NCBI GenBank assembly: GCA_011109175.1
Contig: RDEW01000015.1
Span: forward strand, 638,310-702,309
Direction of reading: 5' to 3'
DNA length: 64,000 bases
Source of the DNA: Dicyema japonicum
Taxonomy: Eukaryota > Dicyemida > Rhombozoa > Dicyemidae
Part shown: in pieces, positions 49,975 to 61,922 of the stretch
How positions within the stretch are numbered: the stretch's first letter is position 1
Layout: each line of letters begins with the position of its first letter
Position numbers and translations under genes: made by a program
The notes under the pieces: generated by a model
The model's database searches: none
What the model was told of the DNA's origin: nothing
The model's input: the letters and a program-made list of their open reading frames with translations, nothing else

Positions 49975-50640
49975 AGGACTCCACGCACTTTCCTGCCGAA
50001 GGAGCGCTGGAAGGAGCCTGAGACATAGTGCAATCAACAAGGTTATTGCGTGGGGACTAGAAGCTGCCGGATTCCCTGTCCAGATGGAGCCCCTAGGACT
50101 TGCCAAGCAAACAGAAGGCCGGATGGAGCGACTCTGTTCCCGTGGGATGCTGGGAAGTACCTGGCCTGGGATGCCACCTGCGTAGATAGCTTCTCCCCTT
50201 CCAATATTACAATGAGTGCGACAAATCCAGGCTCAGCTGCAGAGAAAGCAGAAATACTTAAAGCAAAGAAGTACACATGCCTCGGCGAGCAGTACACATT
50301 TGAACCAGTCGCAGTCGAAACTTCGGGAGTCATAGGAAGCAGGTCGTTNNNNNNNNNNNNNNNNNNNNNNNNNNNNNNNNNNNNNNNNNNNNNNNNNNNN
50401 NNNNNNNNNNNNNNNNNNNNCCTCGGCGAGCAGAACACATTTGAACCAGTCGCAGTCGAAACTTCGGGAGTCGTAGGAAGCAGGTTGTTAACTCTGCTCA
50501 ACAAAATTGGATCGTTAGTGGCTAAAAGGAGGAGGGATGTCAGAGAGAAGGGCTGGCTCATTGAGCGCATCTCCTTACAGATCGTAAGGGGAAATGCGCT
50601 CTCAATCCTGAGAGCAGCCAGTAGCCTTTAACTATTTGGC
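49975..50640 (+). mobile_element. LINE family A, 3' end, interrupted by a gap
   Basis: Plus strand encodes the end of the RLE (ALEAAGFPVQMEPLGL region in broken frame; GATLFPWDAGKYLAWDATCVDSF), the tail domain (FEPVAVETSGV) and the ending ERISLQIVRGNALSILRAASSL before TAA at about 50630. A run of 72 N lies inside. Confidence 0.72.
50349..50420. other. Assembly gap (72 N)
   Basis: The 69 bp before (50280-50348) and after (50421-50489) are nearly identical, differing at about three bases. So the gap probably joins two overlapping ends or alleles, or hides a small tandem duplication. Confidence 0.95.
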
Positions 50641-50644
50641 TTTA

Positions 50645-51390
50645 TTCTTCAATAAATTATTATATTAAAAAAATTAATAAAATTAAACGAAGGAGCAAAT
50701 GCGATCGTTTTTTTCGTAAATATTGATCAAGAAGATCATATCAGATGGTCATCGTTGTCTTAGCCAGAAAATGGAAATAAAACTGTTATGAATTTAGAAG
50801 AGATTTGAATATTGATGTGAAGAGATTATTATCAGGGATCTCGTATTGTATAAAAAAACTGGTTACTCTTTTGCAAGTCTCATACTAACGATACCTAATT
50901 GACCACCCATAGGATCTGTTGTCTTTCCAGTCTCGTTTAACTTACACCTATCAAGTTTGGTAACCAGAATACTTTTTTCATATAATAATGATTGTTCTAT
51001 AATGTTGATATTGTCTCTTTAAGTTATAAAAACACACTATTTCCCCCTCCATTTACCTTAATTTCACAATCTTTCTCCACCAAATTGTATATAACAGACC
51101 GTAGTCAGTTCAGCCTATAACCAACTCTTTACACAAAACTCTCCTTTCTGTCATCAAAATCAGAAAATGCTCAACTTATTCGGGTACTTCATTTGGCAAG
51201 GAGAGCTTAACAATTATCCACAAACAATTTATCAGAGCGCGATATCAACTATGCTGTTACTGCCCAGAGTTCTTTTAAATCTAACTATATACGTCTCCTC
51301 AATGATCCCCCAACACTCAGGGGATTTAAAGCTGAAGAGTCACACAATATTATTAGAGAACCCCAAATTAAGAATATTAAAATAATTATA
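50645..51390 (-). other. Possible orphan exon(s) downstream of NIP7
   Basis: Minus 51000-50863 is open to a TAA (SLLYEKSILVTKLDRCKLNETGKTTDPMGGQLGIVSMRLAKE, written in pieces: SLLYEKSILVTKLDR then CKLNETGKTTDPMGG then QLGIVSMRLAKE). It can be joined upstream through a 40-nt GT-AG intron. Looks coding but unrecognised. The plus ORF at 51167-51385 is also unrecognised. Confidence 0.3.
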
Positions 51391-51395
51391 AAATG

Positions 51396-52026
51396 TCAAA
51401 TCTCCTTTTCATTCCTCACGTACTCCCCAATATCAGCTTGGTGGAGTAATATAATATCAAATGGCTTGGAAGTACGACACGTGTCACATGACTTTGTACA
51501 AACTCCAAATCCCCACATATAATAAAACACATCGAACCAAGGCAATATTATTCATAGAATACACCACAGCCCTGCTGTACTGCTTAATGTCTTCTGAAAG
51601 TCGCCCGATCCCTGACTTCTTCACGTGGTTACCATACAAAAAGAGTTGTTCTGCTGCAGGTTTCAACCAAACCTTGTTCTAGAGCTAAGCAAGGTACAAA
51701 CCTTAGCGAATGGACTCAGATAGTCCAAGGATGTTATGTGAAGGTGGAACTTGTGCGTCTTTGTGAACTTCCCAAAGCACGTGCCTACAGAGAGCAATTC
51801 CTTTCGGGATATTTTAGAAGACTGGTTGAAAAGAGTCAGTCTGAAATGATGAGTAACAATACCTAATATAGTAAACACGATCTTTGTGGAGACGGAAGCA
51901 GTATTCATAGTCCTTTCGTTCTACGAATTGTCTTATGTTGTCCCCAACACTGGAATGAGTATAAAGTTACTATTTGAATAGTTTTTCGTAAACTTTTCTC
52001 ATTTCTTCGTCTGTTAGTTGCCTCAT
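51396..52026 (-). CDS. NIP7: 60S ribosome biogenesis factor NIP7
   Basis: Five exons, introns 51950-51970 (21 nt), 51841-51862 (22), 51679-51701 (23) and 51503-51530 (28), all GT-AG, give an exact 178-codon frame (human NIP7 has 180). The N-terminal domain starts [20 protein letters not shown] and includes [12 protein letters not shown]. The strongly conserved [20 protein letters not shown] and LDYLSPFAK follow. The C-terminal PUA domain includes [28 protein letters not shown] and [15 protein letters not shown]7 acts in the nucleolus and nucleus in 27S/34S pre-rRNA processing and pre-60S assembly. No damage. ATG 52026 matches the family start exactly. Confidence 0.94.
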
Positions 52027-52189
52027 TGTTAGGTCTCAATAAAGTAAAAAAAACTCTACAACGGCAGAAAAATTCACGTGTTGTTTTTAATTTTAAATAT
52101 AATTATTTAATTATAAATATAATTTAATTGAGACTAATTTTTAAATATAATTGTTTATAATAAATATAATTTAATTTGCCTTCTGACTG

Positions 52190-52480
52190 AATTTCTGGTG
52201 ACATCGGATCTGACATCAGTAATTAGAATCCATAAGATTGAGTTTTCAGCGAAGGTCAATCAATTATCGTCAACCAAATTTCACCAGTGAGGTGACGAGT
52301 TTTCTACCACACCATATCACACTTTCTCTTTGCCAAAAAAAGATATTCCATTATGAAAACTCTCCCGCTAATGAATGAAGTGATGTCCGCGATGGTGGGA
52401 CATGCGACGAAAATAGAAGAGGGCGGACCTACTTCTCCACTTCACTTCGGAAGCCTGTAATGGACTAGCATGAATTATAT
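52190..52480 (+). repeat. Composite SINE-like repeat, partial copy 3
   Basis: Matches the first ~300 bp of 20060-20830 (GACATCGGATCTGAC, TTTTCAGCGAAGGTCAAT, TGTCCGCGATGGT, GGACCTACTTCTCCAC). B-box region diverged. Confidence 0.55.
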
Positions 52481-53635
52481 CTGCATCTCCCTCCATTGGT
52501 TTCCTTTCTTGAATTAATTAGTTATGAATGTTTGTGTGGGCTTACCAAAGATTGTAAACCTGTGGTTAATAAATTACAAATAAATTTAATTTAATTGAGA
52601 ATCTCTGAATATATGACTGCTTTGTTTTCTTAGTGGTCGGAGAATACTGGTTTGTTTTGGTTTTTTTGCTCATCATCACGAATCTTACAAATGGCGACCC
52701 TCTGAGATCACCTAAATTTTCCTTTGCTATTTAACTTATTCTTGTTTTGCTTTTCTACCGCAGAAGGCAGTACGAGTACAGAGTAACTTATGCAGACAAT
52801 CTCTCTCAGGCCTCTCGTGAAATCTGTAATGTCTGAGATGCAACAAATTGGAATTAGCTACATATTTGGTTGTAAGATAACTACCATTTAACCATGAAAA
52901 GGTTATTTCATGGACAAATTTTGTTATGATTGCGGTCACTCTGAAAAGAACATACATAATTACTTAACAGTGGACTTAGGAAATAGTAGCAACCAAGGAA
53001 TTCTAAATTTTGATAAACAAAGCTGGCTGCCCTTTCTATCGAAATCAGACAATTCCCGTTTGGCAAGGACTTTTGTGTTAAACTCTCATGATTAAACACG
53101 CCTTTACCATTTTTATGGGTTCTGTCTTAATTTTCAAAAATCCGATTGCAAATGAATATTTTAGTGAAATGAACAAACATTTTTTTCTAAATGAAGGATA
53201 TTAAGATGAGTTAGTTTAATTTTGTGTTTGAAACATAAATAAAACAAATGGTTGTTTTGGCGTTATTGTTGTATAGTGGGTCTCCTAATATGTATATGAC
53301 CAGTTTGAGTGTCTGCATGACATAATTTATACTTATGTACTAGATAGGATTAAAATAGCGTCTCTGAACTATTTATAACTACATTTTTATATTTTTAAAA
53401 CAGTGTTAGAGTGGCCAGTCATTCTGGTGTTTATTGGTTGAAAGTCGTGTTGGTGAAGTAACTTTGGTACACTTTGAGGTTTTTCTAGTAGACTTAATGT
53501 CTTCATCTCTTCCAATTACCTGAAAGATTGGAAGCACTAAGTTTAAAAAAAGAAGTTCTAGAATCTAGTCAAATTGAAACAAGATTGAAAATTATTATAA
53601 TCAAAATCATATTAGGTATAATTATTTTCGTGTCG
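52481..53635. other. No firm gene
   Basis: A possible exon after a TTTTCTACCGCAG acceptor (about 52750-52763) reads RQYEYRVTYADNLSQASREICNV to a stop. 52910-53095 is an open plus frame starting MDKFCYDCG. I recognise neither. The rest is A+T-rich. Confidence 0.25.
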
Positions 53636-53639
53636 CCTT

Positions 53640-55150
53640 TGTATGATCCTCTATACTAGTCTGTCCCACCCTCTTCTATTCGATGCCAGACTCCACAGAC
53701 TACTACTGAGGTCAACATCATCCTTTAGTGCTCTGTTTAGTGATCTCGCTTTTCTTGAAGCGTTTTTCAAATACTTCTTCGATTATGATGTTTGCTGGCA
53801 TGTCTAACGGAATTTTAGAATATGACCAAACAGTTTCAATCGCATCTTCACGACTAGGGTGCTCAGGGTCCAGAGGAGCATATTTTGTACATTCCTTACA
53901 CGTACAACCTCTTTACACGAATTAGTCATTTAGTCCAAGAGAAACCGAAGTTGCTTCATATGAAAGGAATCGAGCCTTTGTCCGTCAGTTTTCGAGATTC
54001 CCCGTGTTCCAGAGTTGTACCTAAGGATCGGTTTTATGAAAGCTTCATACAACCTGAGGCGGACTATATAACGGACGTCTTTGGATATTCTTTCATAAGC
54101 TTTAGCATGGCCACCGTAGATATCAATTTTCTCGCAATGTCTTCGGAGTCCCCGATGAAGGAGCCAAGCTTTATGGTCTTCCTCCAGTTTACAGAACTGT
54201 GTGGTTCCATCCTCTTGATCTCTACGATGTTATTTTTCGAAGCTTCATTGATAGAGATCATTTGGCTAGGACGGTGTGCTGCTATACAGCGAACAATTCC
54301 GGAGAGAGGGAGTCTCCCTAGGAGTGCCCATTGTTGTCACGATTTCTCGAGACATACATTTTCCAATACTCACTCGCAACACTGATTAATATCTTATTAT
54401 GGTGACCGAGTCCTGATCCAGAAAACTTTCCAGCAATTCATTGAGTTTTCCACAACGGACAATGTCGAATACTCTGGTGAGATCAATTCCAAGAATAGTC
54501 CTTGAATTTTGGAATCTTTGCTGAATTCCACAATGCTACAGCTGTTGATATTCCAGTCCTGAAAACACCTTGGCTTAGACTGTTGATATCCCATTCCTGA
54601 AACACCAAGTATCTGTCCACTCCTCTTGGATCCGATTAAGTCAGATCAGGGCAAGTTCTTCCGCAGGGTATTTATAAGGATCAAAAAGCAGGTTTTCAAT
54701 CAGTCCAGTGGGTTTAGTTGCTTTCAGGACTGATATTTATACTCCTTTTCTAAGCTTTGAAAAGTTCTTGTTCTCTATCATATCATTCAGTAATCTTGAA
54801 AGTTCCTCCGAAGTTTAGCCAAATTTTAACATTTCTAGGATATGTTGTCTGGTCACTGAAAGAGACAAATTTGAGCTTCTTCATCCCTCCGGAGACCTCC
54901 TGTGATAAGATGATCCGTTCGAGTTTGTTGTCTGACGTGAAATCTGATTTCTCTCCTTTCACATAGAAGAGTTTAAAAAATGCGATGCGACGAACTATGT
55001 CTGTTGGGCAGCATTTTGTTGTTTTATAGCATCCGGAATGTTAGAATTGGGTGTTACACAGGAACAATTCAAAGGCATAGTAGAAATATACTAGAGCAGT
55101 GCAAAGATAGTTCCCTTTTCCATGTGGTCCAATAAACCTAACTTCCATAA
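53640..55150 (-). mobile_element. RTE-like LINE, decayed
   Basis: Minus-strand pieces: endonuclease region (54990-55150, matching 12840-12950), the RT region, and 54261-54064 (EIKRMEPHSSVNWRKTIKLGSF then DSEDIARKLISTVAMLKL), which aligns with HERWRRTNKLGSLLGDVENV of the 32-35 kb element. Many frameshifts. Confidence 0.58.
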
Positions 55151-55525
55151 TTTAATAGAAAAACCCACGTTTTATATAAAGGTGGCTTCCTTTACAATAG
55201 TCGTATAATCTATTATGAAGCGATTTATCTACTCACATAGGTAATACCTCCCACACATATCGGCGCTTTCTTCAGCACAATCTAGAGTGTCACGATTCTA
55301 TTTTTACTAGCTCGTGGTTCCCTTTCAAAAGGGACAAAAAATTAAAATTTCCAATAAAAAAGGTTTTATTTATTTTCTGCTTTAATTAGAATCACAATTC
55401 TCCACGGCCTTATGTCACAGTAGCTACGCGTTACCGAGCGATACGCGTTTATATTCCATTAAGTCCATCCATTCTACCAATTTTACGACTATGTTTTAAT
55501 GATTTCAGAATTTAATAATTATATC
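55151..55525. other. No gene recognised
   Basis: No sustained frame, A+T-rich. Confidence 0.35.
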
Positions 55526-55645
55526 ATTATTATTAGCACTTTCACGAGAGCCATAATATTTATAGCATGTGCAGCAAAAATAAGTTAGCTTGTTCCAGAC
55601 TTTTCTGTTCTGAGCCAGATCCCTCAGTGTGTCATGTCGTCATCA
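55526..55645 (-). mobile_element. RTE-like LINE 3' tail
   Basis: The reverse complement matches the 35180-35250 tail (TGCACATGC..CTATAA...GGCT.TCGTGAAAGTGC, then (ATA)n). Confidence 0.55.
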
Positions 55646-55984
55646 GATGCCAATGTTTTCTTTACGCCTTGTAAAACGGGAGGGTATTGATCATCGGATT
55701 GAAATTGATGTATTTCTAACTCATAAAATGTTATATAAAATCATGGATTAAGAACAGATATAAAAATTAAACTTTCAAATCTCACACCCAGACAGGCCAC
55801 GTGCATATATCTTTACAAATCAATATTGATTAAGTCTATATTTTATTCGAAATACAGAAACGTTTATTTGGATTCTCCATGTTCTTCACATTTTCCGCAT
55901 ATTTCATCAAATGAAATTAAAAGCCATCCCCATGAGGTAATCTTGTGAATCTGACTGAGCAGCTCGGAAAACCTCAAACTTTGT

Positions 55985-56080
55985 CAACATTGGGTAGACA
56001 ATTCTACTGTAACACCGGATTCGAATATCAAATTTCCTATATGCAACACAATCCTTATACTGCTGCGCTTACATTACTTT
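55985..56080 (-). repeat. tRNA-related sequence (SINE head)
   Basis: The minus strand shows TGTAAGCGCAGCAGTATAAGG (A-box-like) and TATTCGAATCCGG (B box). No full cloverleaf. Confidence 0.4.
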
Positions 56081-56239
56081 TGTTTTCTCAATTGAATTCC
56101 TAAGTCCAAAAGACATGTCCCACTAAGCTCAGTATAAACAAGGAGGCTCATCACCACAAGAAATAACAAAATTTCAATCATAATGGTGCAAAACCCATGA
56201 TATTATTATAAACCATCTTTATAATAAAATTTATAATTG

Positions 56240-58746
56240 ATAGTTGTTGTGGTGTTGACATGTCCGTTTCTAATCATACCGAGAAATCGAATCCTATGTG
56301 CCTTCCTGTAAAATCAAATAAAGATGATAGTATAGTAGAAGCAGGAACTTCGTCTGTGGGCTGGATAATGTCACAAGAACTAATATCAACATCGTTGGGA
56401 ATATTGGTGCCAAAACCAACTTGCATTCACTATCTGCCATTATTGAAGAGGTCCACTGTGTCTCTGAAGCTGAGTGGGTTTCTCAGATTTTTCTTGCCTC
56501 GAAACAAAGATTTGGAAGGATACCTAGAGGTGGCTGGAACCTCGTACTTAAAAAGTTCAATGAAAAGTAGTCCAAGAGTTCCAGTCTATGTCAGCTAAAA
56601 AAGATGCTGAAACTGAAAATCGGAATAACAATGTAAAAGGAGGCGAATGTTTCAAAGTGCAAAATAATACTAATGTTGAAATTTCCACCTTCAGAAATTG
56701 CCTTGAGGAACTAAAAGTACAAATTGAGAAAATTAAGTCAATTCCGAGGGATACTCGAAAACCAACACTCAAAATTCAGAGAAAGTATGTCAAAGTTAAT
56801 GTTTTGTCGGACTAAATTCTGCAATATATTATATTACGAAAGATAATCCGCCTCAAGATATCAATCAATTACTGATATTCTATATGCTACACAGTGTGCT
56901 TATATGACTTTAACTGCGAAGGTTAAACCGCAAAGTACGTGGTTGGAGAACACTGAAAAGAAAATCTCAAAGCTGATGACAGAACTAGAACTTGTCAATC
57001 GCTTTTCCAGACAAGCTCTACGTGTATGAAAACAAATGGTTATAAATGTTCTTGTGCCTATGGATACAAAAGGGCCAAAAAAGGGGAGGTTGTCAAGATT
57101 GAGGCTCTACTATGTGACCTTGTCAGAATTAAGAAGCAAATAGCTGTACATTATTCGAGGATGGACTTTCGCAAGGACAACTGTTGTTTTGAATTAAATC
57201 GAAGAAGATTTTATCGGAACCTATCAGCGAGCAATGAAGTAACGTTATATGGTTTCGATGATGAGGATTGCATGTCGTTCTGTGAAAAAGTAATTCTATG
57301 TTCCCAACACTCCAAATTAATCAGGAGGATCCTAATACACTGACTTATTCATTGATGACCTAAAGATATTTGGGCTAAAAAAGATACTGCTATTAAAATG
57401 TTGAAAGTTGTTCGCGATTTCTTTCATGTTGCCGGCTTGGAGATGAATTCGGAAAAGTCACTTTCTAATGTTAGACTCTGGAAGGTCAGTGGATATCGAT
57501 ATTTGGGTGTTTTTGAAGACGAGGGAAGTAATGTTCTTAAAAGCAAAGTTATGAAGTCCATGCTTGAAAATGCTAAGAAGAGAATAACCATGCTTTCAAA
57601 AACAAAGTTAAATTCTGTGAACTTATTTCGTGCATAAATGAATACGCAATGTCCTATATAACTATTATATAGGATTAATTAATATTAACCTTACGAATTT
57701 GATGATATTGACCAACAAATACGGCAACTGCTTACGTCACTCAGTTGCACCTCAAACCTGCAAATAAAGAGAGGCTGTATTTGGACAGGAAGACTTTTGG
57801 AAGAGGACTTTCCTCGATTTCATTAAGAGCGAATTAATACTTTTCCAGTTTTTTAAAAGTTTGGAAAAACAATCGACTGTGTGTTGCGAAGGTCGGGATT
57901 CTGCGAGTAATAAAAAAAAAATGGCACTTGGCTACAATCGCAGGATTTTTGCCTCTAAATATGCAATTGCCGACAGGGAAAGCATGGATAGTTAATCCTC
58001 AAGGACACTCAGAAAAAATATTTATTAAATACAATTTATTGCTAAATAGTGATTATTACGAAGACATAATGAAGTGTAAAGTGCATCCATCTTCATTTTT
58101 GTCAAATTTATGGAATCAAAAGCATGAAATTGAAAGGACATTCGCTTCAGTCAATATTGACGAATCAAAATGTCGAAATTAGAGTTGACGTCGATTTTGA
58201 CAGAATCAAAATTACAATAAATAAACCTGATATTTTTGTTCATGACAAAATAAAGAAGGAAGTAACTTTAATTGAAGTGGGGATTACCTCACAAGACCGA
58301 CTAAAGCAAGTTAAAGTTGAGAACTTCACAAATATGACTTGCTAGCAAATGAACTTTCGCTGCTCTATGAATGCCAAGTGAAGATTATTCCAGTGGTTTT
58401 GACATGGGATGGAGTTGTCTCAAGATGCTTCAAGAATCACATGGATAAATTATCTATTGAAGAATCAACGAGGACTTACATCCAATCGGTTGTACTGAAG
58501 GGAACGCTCGAAAGTATGCTCATTGAACATAAGCATTGGATGAAGGTATACGATGAAGAGTACGCCTCTGCTACCTCCCAACTTGTGGAACTGGCATGCC
58601 GTGAGGACAGCCCACTGACTCTTAACGGAGATATTTTGACTGAATCTGATGTGGAGATGCGGAGTAACAGGGAAGTTATGGCACACTCTTTTTCTAAGAG
58701 AAGAAGAGGGATTACCAACAATCTGGATCAAAATACGCTTAATTAG
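56240..58746 (+). mobile_element. LINE family C, internally deleted copy
   Basis: ORF-like start MSVSNHTEKSN at 56260. Frames shift into NIVGNIGAKTNLHSLSAIIEE (56390-56460) and a KDAETENRNNN..LEELKVQIEKIK region (56588-56815). 57026-57343 is the linker before RT (NRRRFYRNLSASNEVTLYG). The RT fingers are missing, and the palm resumes with FIDDLKIFGLKK (57345 on) and GLEMNSEKSLS..YRYLGVFED. After 57640 come the thumb and an endonuclease-like end: NKPDIFVHDKIKKEVTLIEV (58210), LSLLYECQVKIIPVVLTWDG and KRRRGI before TAG 58746. The PD...E arrangement suggests a restriction-like fold, as in R2-type LINEs. Inference from motif order only. Confidence 0.72.
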
Positions 58747-58749
58747 TTA

Positions 58750-59035
58750 ATTTACTCGTTATTAATTTAATAATCTAAAGTAATAAAATTTATCTTTGTA
58801 TTCGACTTATCATCTTTGATCCCAAAGTTATGTTTTTGAACTGTAAAATTTACGTTTTAAATCGATTTAACTAAAATATGAATTTACAATAAATTTTAAA
58901 ACTCCATAATTTTGAGCTATTTTAGACAAATTCCTGTTATACCTTTTCACTTAATGTTGTGGAGTGTTTGAGTATGCAGAAAATCAAAAAAGTAAAAAGG
59001 AACATTCAGTCACTACATCAATATTGCATATATTG
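58750..59035. other. A+T-rich spacer
   Basis: No coding signal. Confidence 0.4.
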
Positions 59036-59039
59036 TATT

Positions 59040-59390
59040 GAAAATAGAAATATTCGTATATAACAGGATGACAAATGAGATATCCCTCATTGAAATTACG
59101 TCACAGGATTATATAAAACAGGGTTGAATGTTACAAGTATGAATTTTTATTGGAGGACTCTCGCTTATTTACGACTCTTATTTACTTCTATGGTTAGGAC
59201 CTGGGATGTAGTTGTCTCAAAGTACTTCAAGAATTATAAGTATTAATGAATAAACGATAGTGGTTGGACATAAACATGGAATCAAGGTATCAGATAGAGT
59301 TCGTCTCTATTTTAACCACCTTATAAAGTGGCATGGGTTGGATATGGAGGATGAGTTGGCAGTTCTAATCTACTGTAATGAATAGCTGTA
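59040..59390 (+). mobile_element. LINE family C fragment
   Basis: Decayed copy of the endonuclease-like segment (NEISLIEITSQDYIKQ; compare EVTLIEVGITSQDRLKQ at 58260-58310) and the following region. Confidence 0.5.
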
Positions 59391-59656
59391 ATAGCAATTA
59401 ATATCTTTTACCTTATAAGGAATGTCTGATTTGTGCATTAAAGGCACTGTTATTGCATTTATGACAAAAAAGTAAATGATCAAAGCTCACACTATTAGAG
59501 AATATTATTAGACACAACATTATAGTCTATAAGACCAAATCATAGTGTTTACTGAAAAATCAAAGTTAAGATAACTTTATAAGTGGAATAGTATACAACA
59601 AATTTTATTAAGCAAAGCACATTAAAGCAAAATAATCATAGAAGCTTTCAAGTATT
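59391..59656. other. Endosulfine 3' flank
   Basis: A+T-rich, presumably 3' UTR of the minus-strand gene. Nothing else seen. Confidence 0.35.
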
Positions 59657-59913
59657 CTAACTGGAAGGAGATTTCCAGGAAGAGTTGTGAGGGATATTTT
59701 CAGGGGTGGCATGCTGAGATCCAGTCGAATTCTTCAAAAACGAGTCCTTGTCCATTTCTGGTTGTACCTTAGACATGGCCATGTTGTAATCTCCTGAATC
59801 GAAGAACTTTTTCTCTGCACTTTGTCTTTTCTCGAACGATTGATTCTTCACTGGACTTCCATTAGTATCTCTAAAATTATTTTTATGAATTTTTACGTCA
59901 CACCACCGGGCAT
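59657..59913 (-). CDS. ENSA: Endosulfine / ARPP-19 family PP2A-B55 inhibitor
   Basis: Two exons with a 26-nt intron (59871-59896) give an exact 76-codon frame. It contains the invariant KKFFDSGDYNMA motif (residues about 26-37), whose Ser is phosphorylated by Greatwall/MASTL to inhibit PP2A-B55 during mitosis. The Lys/Arg-rich helix before it (FEKRQSAEKKF) and a C-terminal tail with ATPENIP (compare human TPQDLP) also match. The protein is shorter than human ENSA (121) at both ends: only about 25 residues precede the motif. ATG 59913 starts MPGGVTDTNGS. Intact. Confidence 0.9.
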
Positions 59914-60085
59914 TTTAACAATAAAATAAATTTTTATAGTAAAGTATTTTATTTATTTCATGAAGTTAACTGATTTTTAATTTAATTTTCAATATAATTA
60001 AAATAATCCATAAATCATATATAATAATAATTTTATACATTTTTTATAATTTTAATTTTTTTAACACTAAAAATAATTAATAGGT
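59914..60085. other. A+T-rich upstream region of endosulfine
   Basis: Probable promoter region. No motif that I can support. Confidence 0.3.
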
Positions 60086-60089
60086 TAAT

Positions 60090-60249
60090 TCCAATTAAGA
60101 TGCTCTCTATCCAATTCGTTTCCTTTTTCGAGTAACTATGGGAGTAAACCCAATTGTCACGGTCCTTTTCCTTTTCCTCAATATATCTTGACATCACTTC
60201 GCTCACACTCTTCTCTTGAATTACTTTATAATCAGACGGAGAGTAAATA
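60090..60249 (-). mobile_element. LINE family C 3' end, left part of a split copy
   Basis: The reverse complement matches 46370-46505 (end of the LINE-C protein, CSKRKRIG). It continues at 61963 after the Ginger-like insertion. Confidence 0.75.
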
Positions 60250-60289
60250 TGTCACATGGGCGGCGCGTAACGCATGGGCAGCCTGTTAC
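60250..60289 (+). repeat. Left terminal inverted repeat of the Ginger-like element
   Basis: A 40-bp TIR beginning TGTCACATGGGC and ending TGGGCAGCCTGTTAC. It pairs with 61923-61962 with about 34/40 matches. Confidence 0.85.
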
Positions 60290-60330
60290 TTTTTTTCGAC
60301 CTTGAAAAGGTCTTTTGATTATCCGACATT

Positions 60331-60431
60331 ATTATTATTACCCTCAGGATCACTGGGTAAAAGAAAGAAATAAAAGTTCTCATCTAACTAAGTGATCCCA
60401 GACCGACAAAGGTGAGGATGAGTCCTCATTA
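60331..60431 (+). mobile_element. Small retroposon tail nested in the Ginger-like element
   Basis: A 101-bp insertion with (ATT)n at its start, flanked by the exact 14-bp direct repeat GATTATCCGACATT (60317-60330 and 60432-60445). Its sequence recurs at 39338-39400. Confidence 0.8.
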
Positions 60432-60570
60432 GATTATCCGACATTTAATTTTATATATCCGATTTATATCGTGATTTAATCCTGTTAAATTAGTTTTTTA
60501 TTCATAAATGTTATGATTATAAAGATTTTATTTTTTATAGCGGTAAACCTAGATTTCTAGCGTGATTTAT

Positions 60571-61860
60571 AGCATGGAAGATTATTTTGTTGCAATGGCT
60601 TCTTACAAGGGTTTTGTGAAAGATTGCGTTGAATATCAAACTTTGAAAGATGCTTTGCATGATAAATTTCCCGAAAATCTTCCGAGGCACCGAAAATATA
60701 GGCTTGTAAAGAAGATAGAGAATTTTTCTATTATCAATGACAGGTATTGTAGATTGCAATAATTTTAGACTGTATCTTAAATCAACTGATCCCAAGTTAG
60801 TCATATCCCTGGATAATGAAACCGAAATGGAGCATGTTGAGAAATCGTTGCACGAGTTTTCACACGGAGGAGTCAATAAAATTGAGTATGAATGTCGACA
60901 AAAATACTTCACTGTAAAGAATGAGATTATCAGAAAAGTCATTCGAAATTGTGAAGTCTGCAAATTTTCGCGTCCTTTAAAAGTTCGTGATTTTTTTAAT
61001 TGGAGATATAAATCACCATATGTTTGCTTCTTCTCCAAATGAACGTTTTCAGGTAGATCTAATAGACCTGAAAAAATTTTCAACATTAAATGAAAATTTC
61101 AAATGAATTTTAGCGGTCATTGACATATATAGTATGTTGTTTTTTTTAATTTATAGATTCGCTTTTGTACGACCACTCTAATAATTCTGGTAAAGAAGTA
61201 TGTGAAAACTTAAGATCTTCGTTCCGCCTGAATGGGCCATGTAAATTTCTTCAGTCGGACAATGGTTCTGAATTTAAAAATCAAGAAATAACAAAACTTT
61301 GCGAAGATTTTAACATTAAGCAAATTCACGGAAGGCCTAACAATTCACGAGCACAAGGACTTAGATAATTTAAGTGATAAGTGTGCGATTCCAGAACAAA
61401 TTGACGATTTGGTTAATTGTTCGACTCCAGAATCTATTGAAAATTCACGTAGTTTGATTTAAAAAAATTTATATCTAGATAATTCCCAGTCAGATAATTT
61501 GTGTCCGAATGCGAAGAGATTCAATTTCGAAATTAAATCGATTGAAGAAAATTCTAATTATTACAAAGCTATGAACAGGAAAATGAATGTTCATAATAGT
61601 AAATATACTTTTAACATGGGAGATAAAGTATGAATCAAAAACATTAATAGGTTCGGGCTAAAAAGGACTTTGGAACAAATCCCTCATTGCGACTGGATAA
61701 GTTTGAGTCTCAGTATTATCCAGTTGCAGAAATAATTAATATTTTATCGAATAATCGCGTGGAGGTAGTTTTAAATGGTTTAATTTGATAGATAAAAAAT
61801 TCGAAAGGAGAAATATCGACTGTATTAATGACTAGACTAAAAAAAGTTACTTAAATTTAA
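60571..61860 (+). pseudogene. Ginger-like transposase (H2C2 + DDE integrase core), broken
   Basis: Starts MEDYFVAMASYKG at about 60571. A 25-nt intron (60744-60768) joins ..INDR to LYLKSTDP. H2C2 zinc module at 60850-60975 (HEFSHGG...CEVC). Catalytic core: QVDLIDL with the first Asp (about 61052-61070), ILAVIDIY, RFAFVRPL, then SDNGSEFKNQE with the second Asp (about 61256) and HGRPNNSRAQG. The third catalytic acid expected a few residues later is not visible, and the frame changes to ..SDKCAIPEQIDDLV. Breaks near 60990 (T-run), 61110 and 61180. This copy cannot encode an active enzyme as read. Confidence 0.75.
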
Positions 61861-61922
61861 TTTTTTGTGGTTAATAAATCATTTATATAATTAATTGAAG
61901 TTAATCTTGGTTCAAGGTTAAT

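Noticed and set aside
51514-51537. A non-canonical intron ending in TG in NIP7, suggested by the family GFGV motif
   Set aside because: A normal GT-AG intron of 28 nt (51503-51530) also fits and makes the total coding length exactly divisible by three. The motif is simply diverged.
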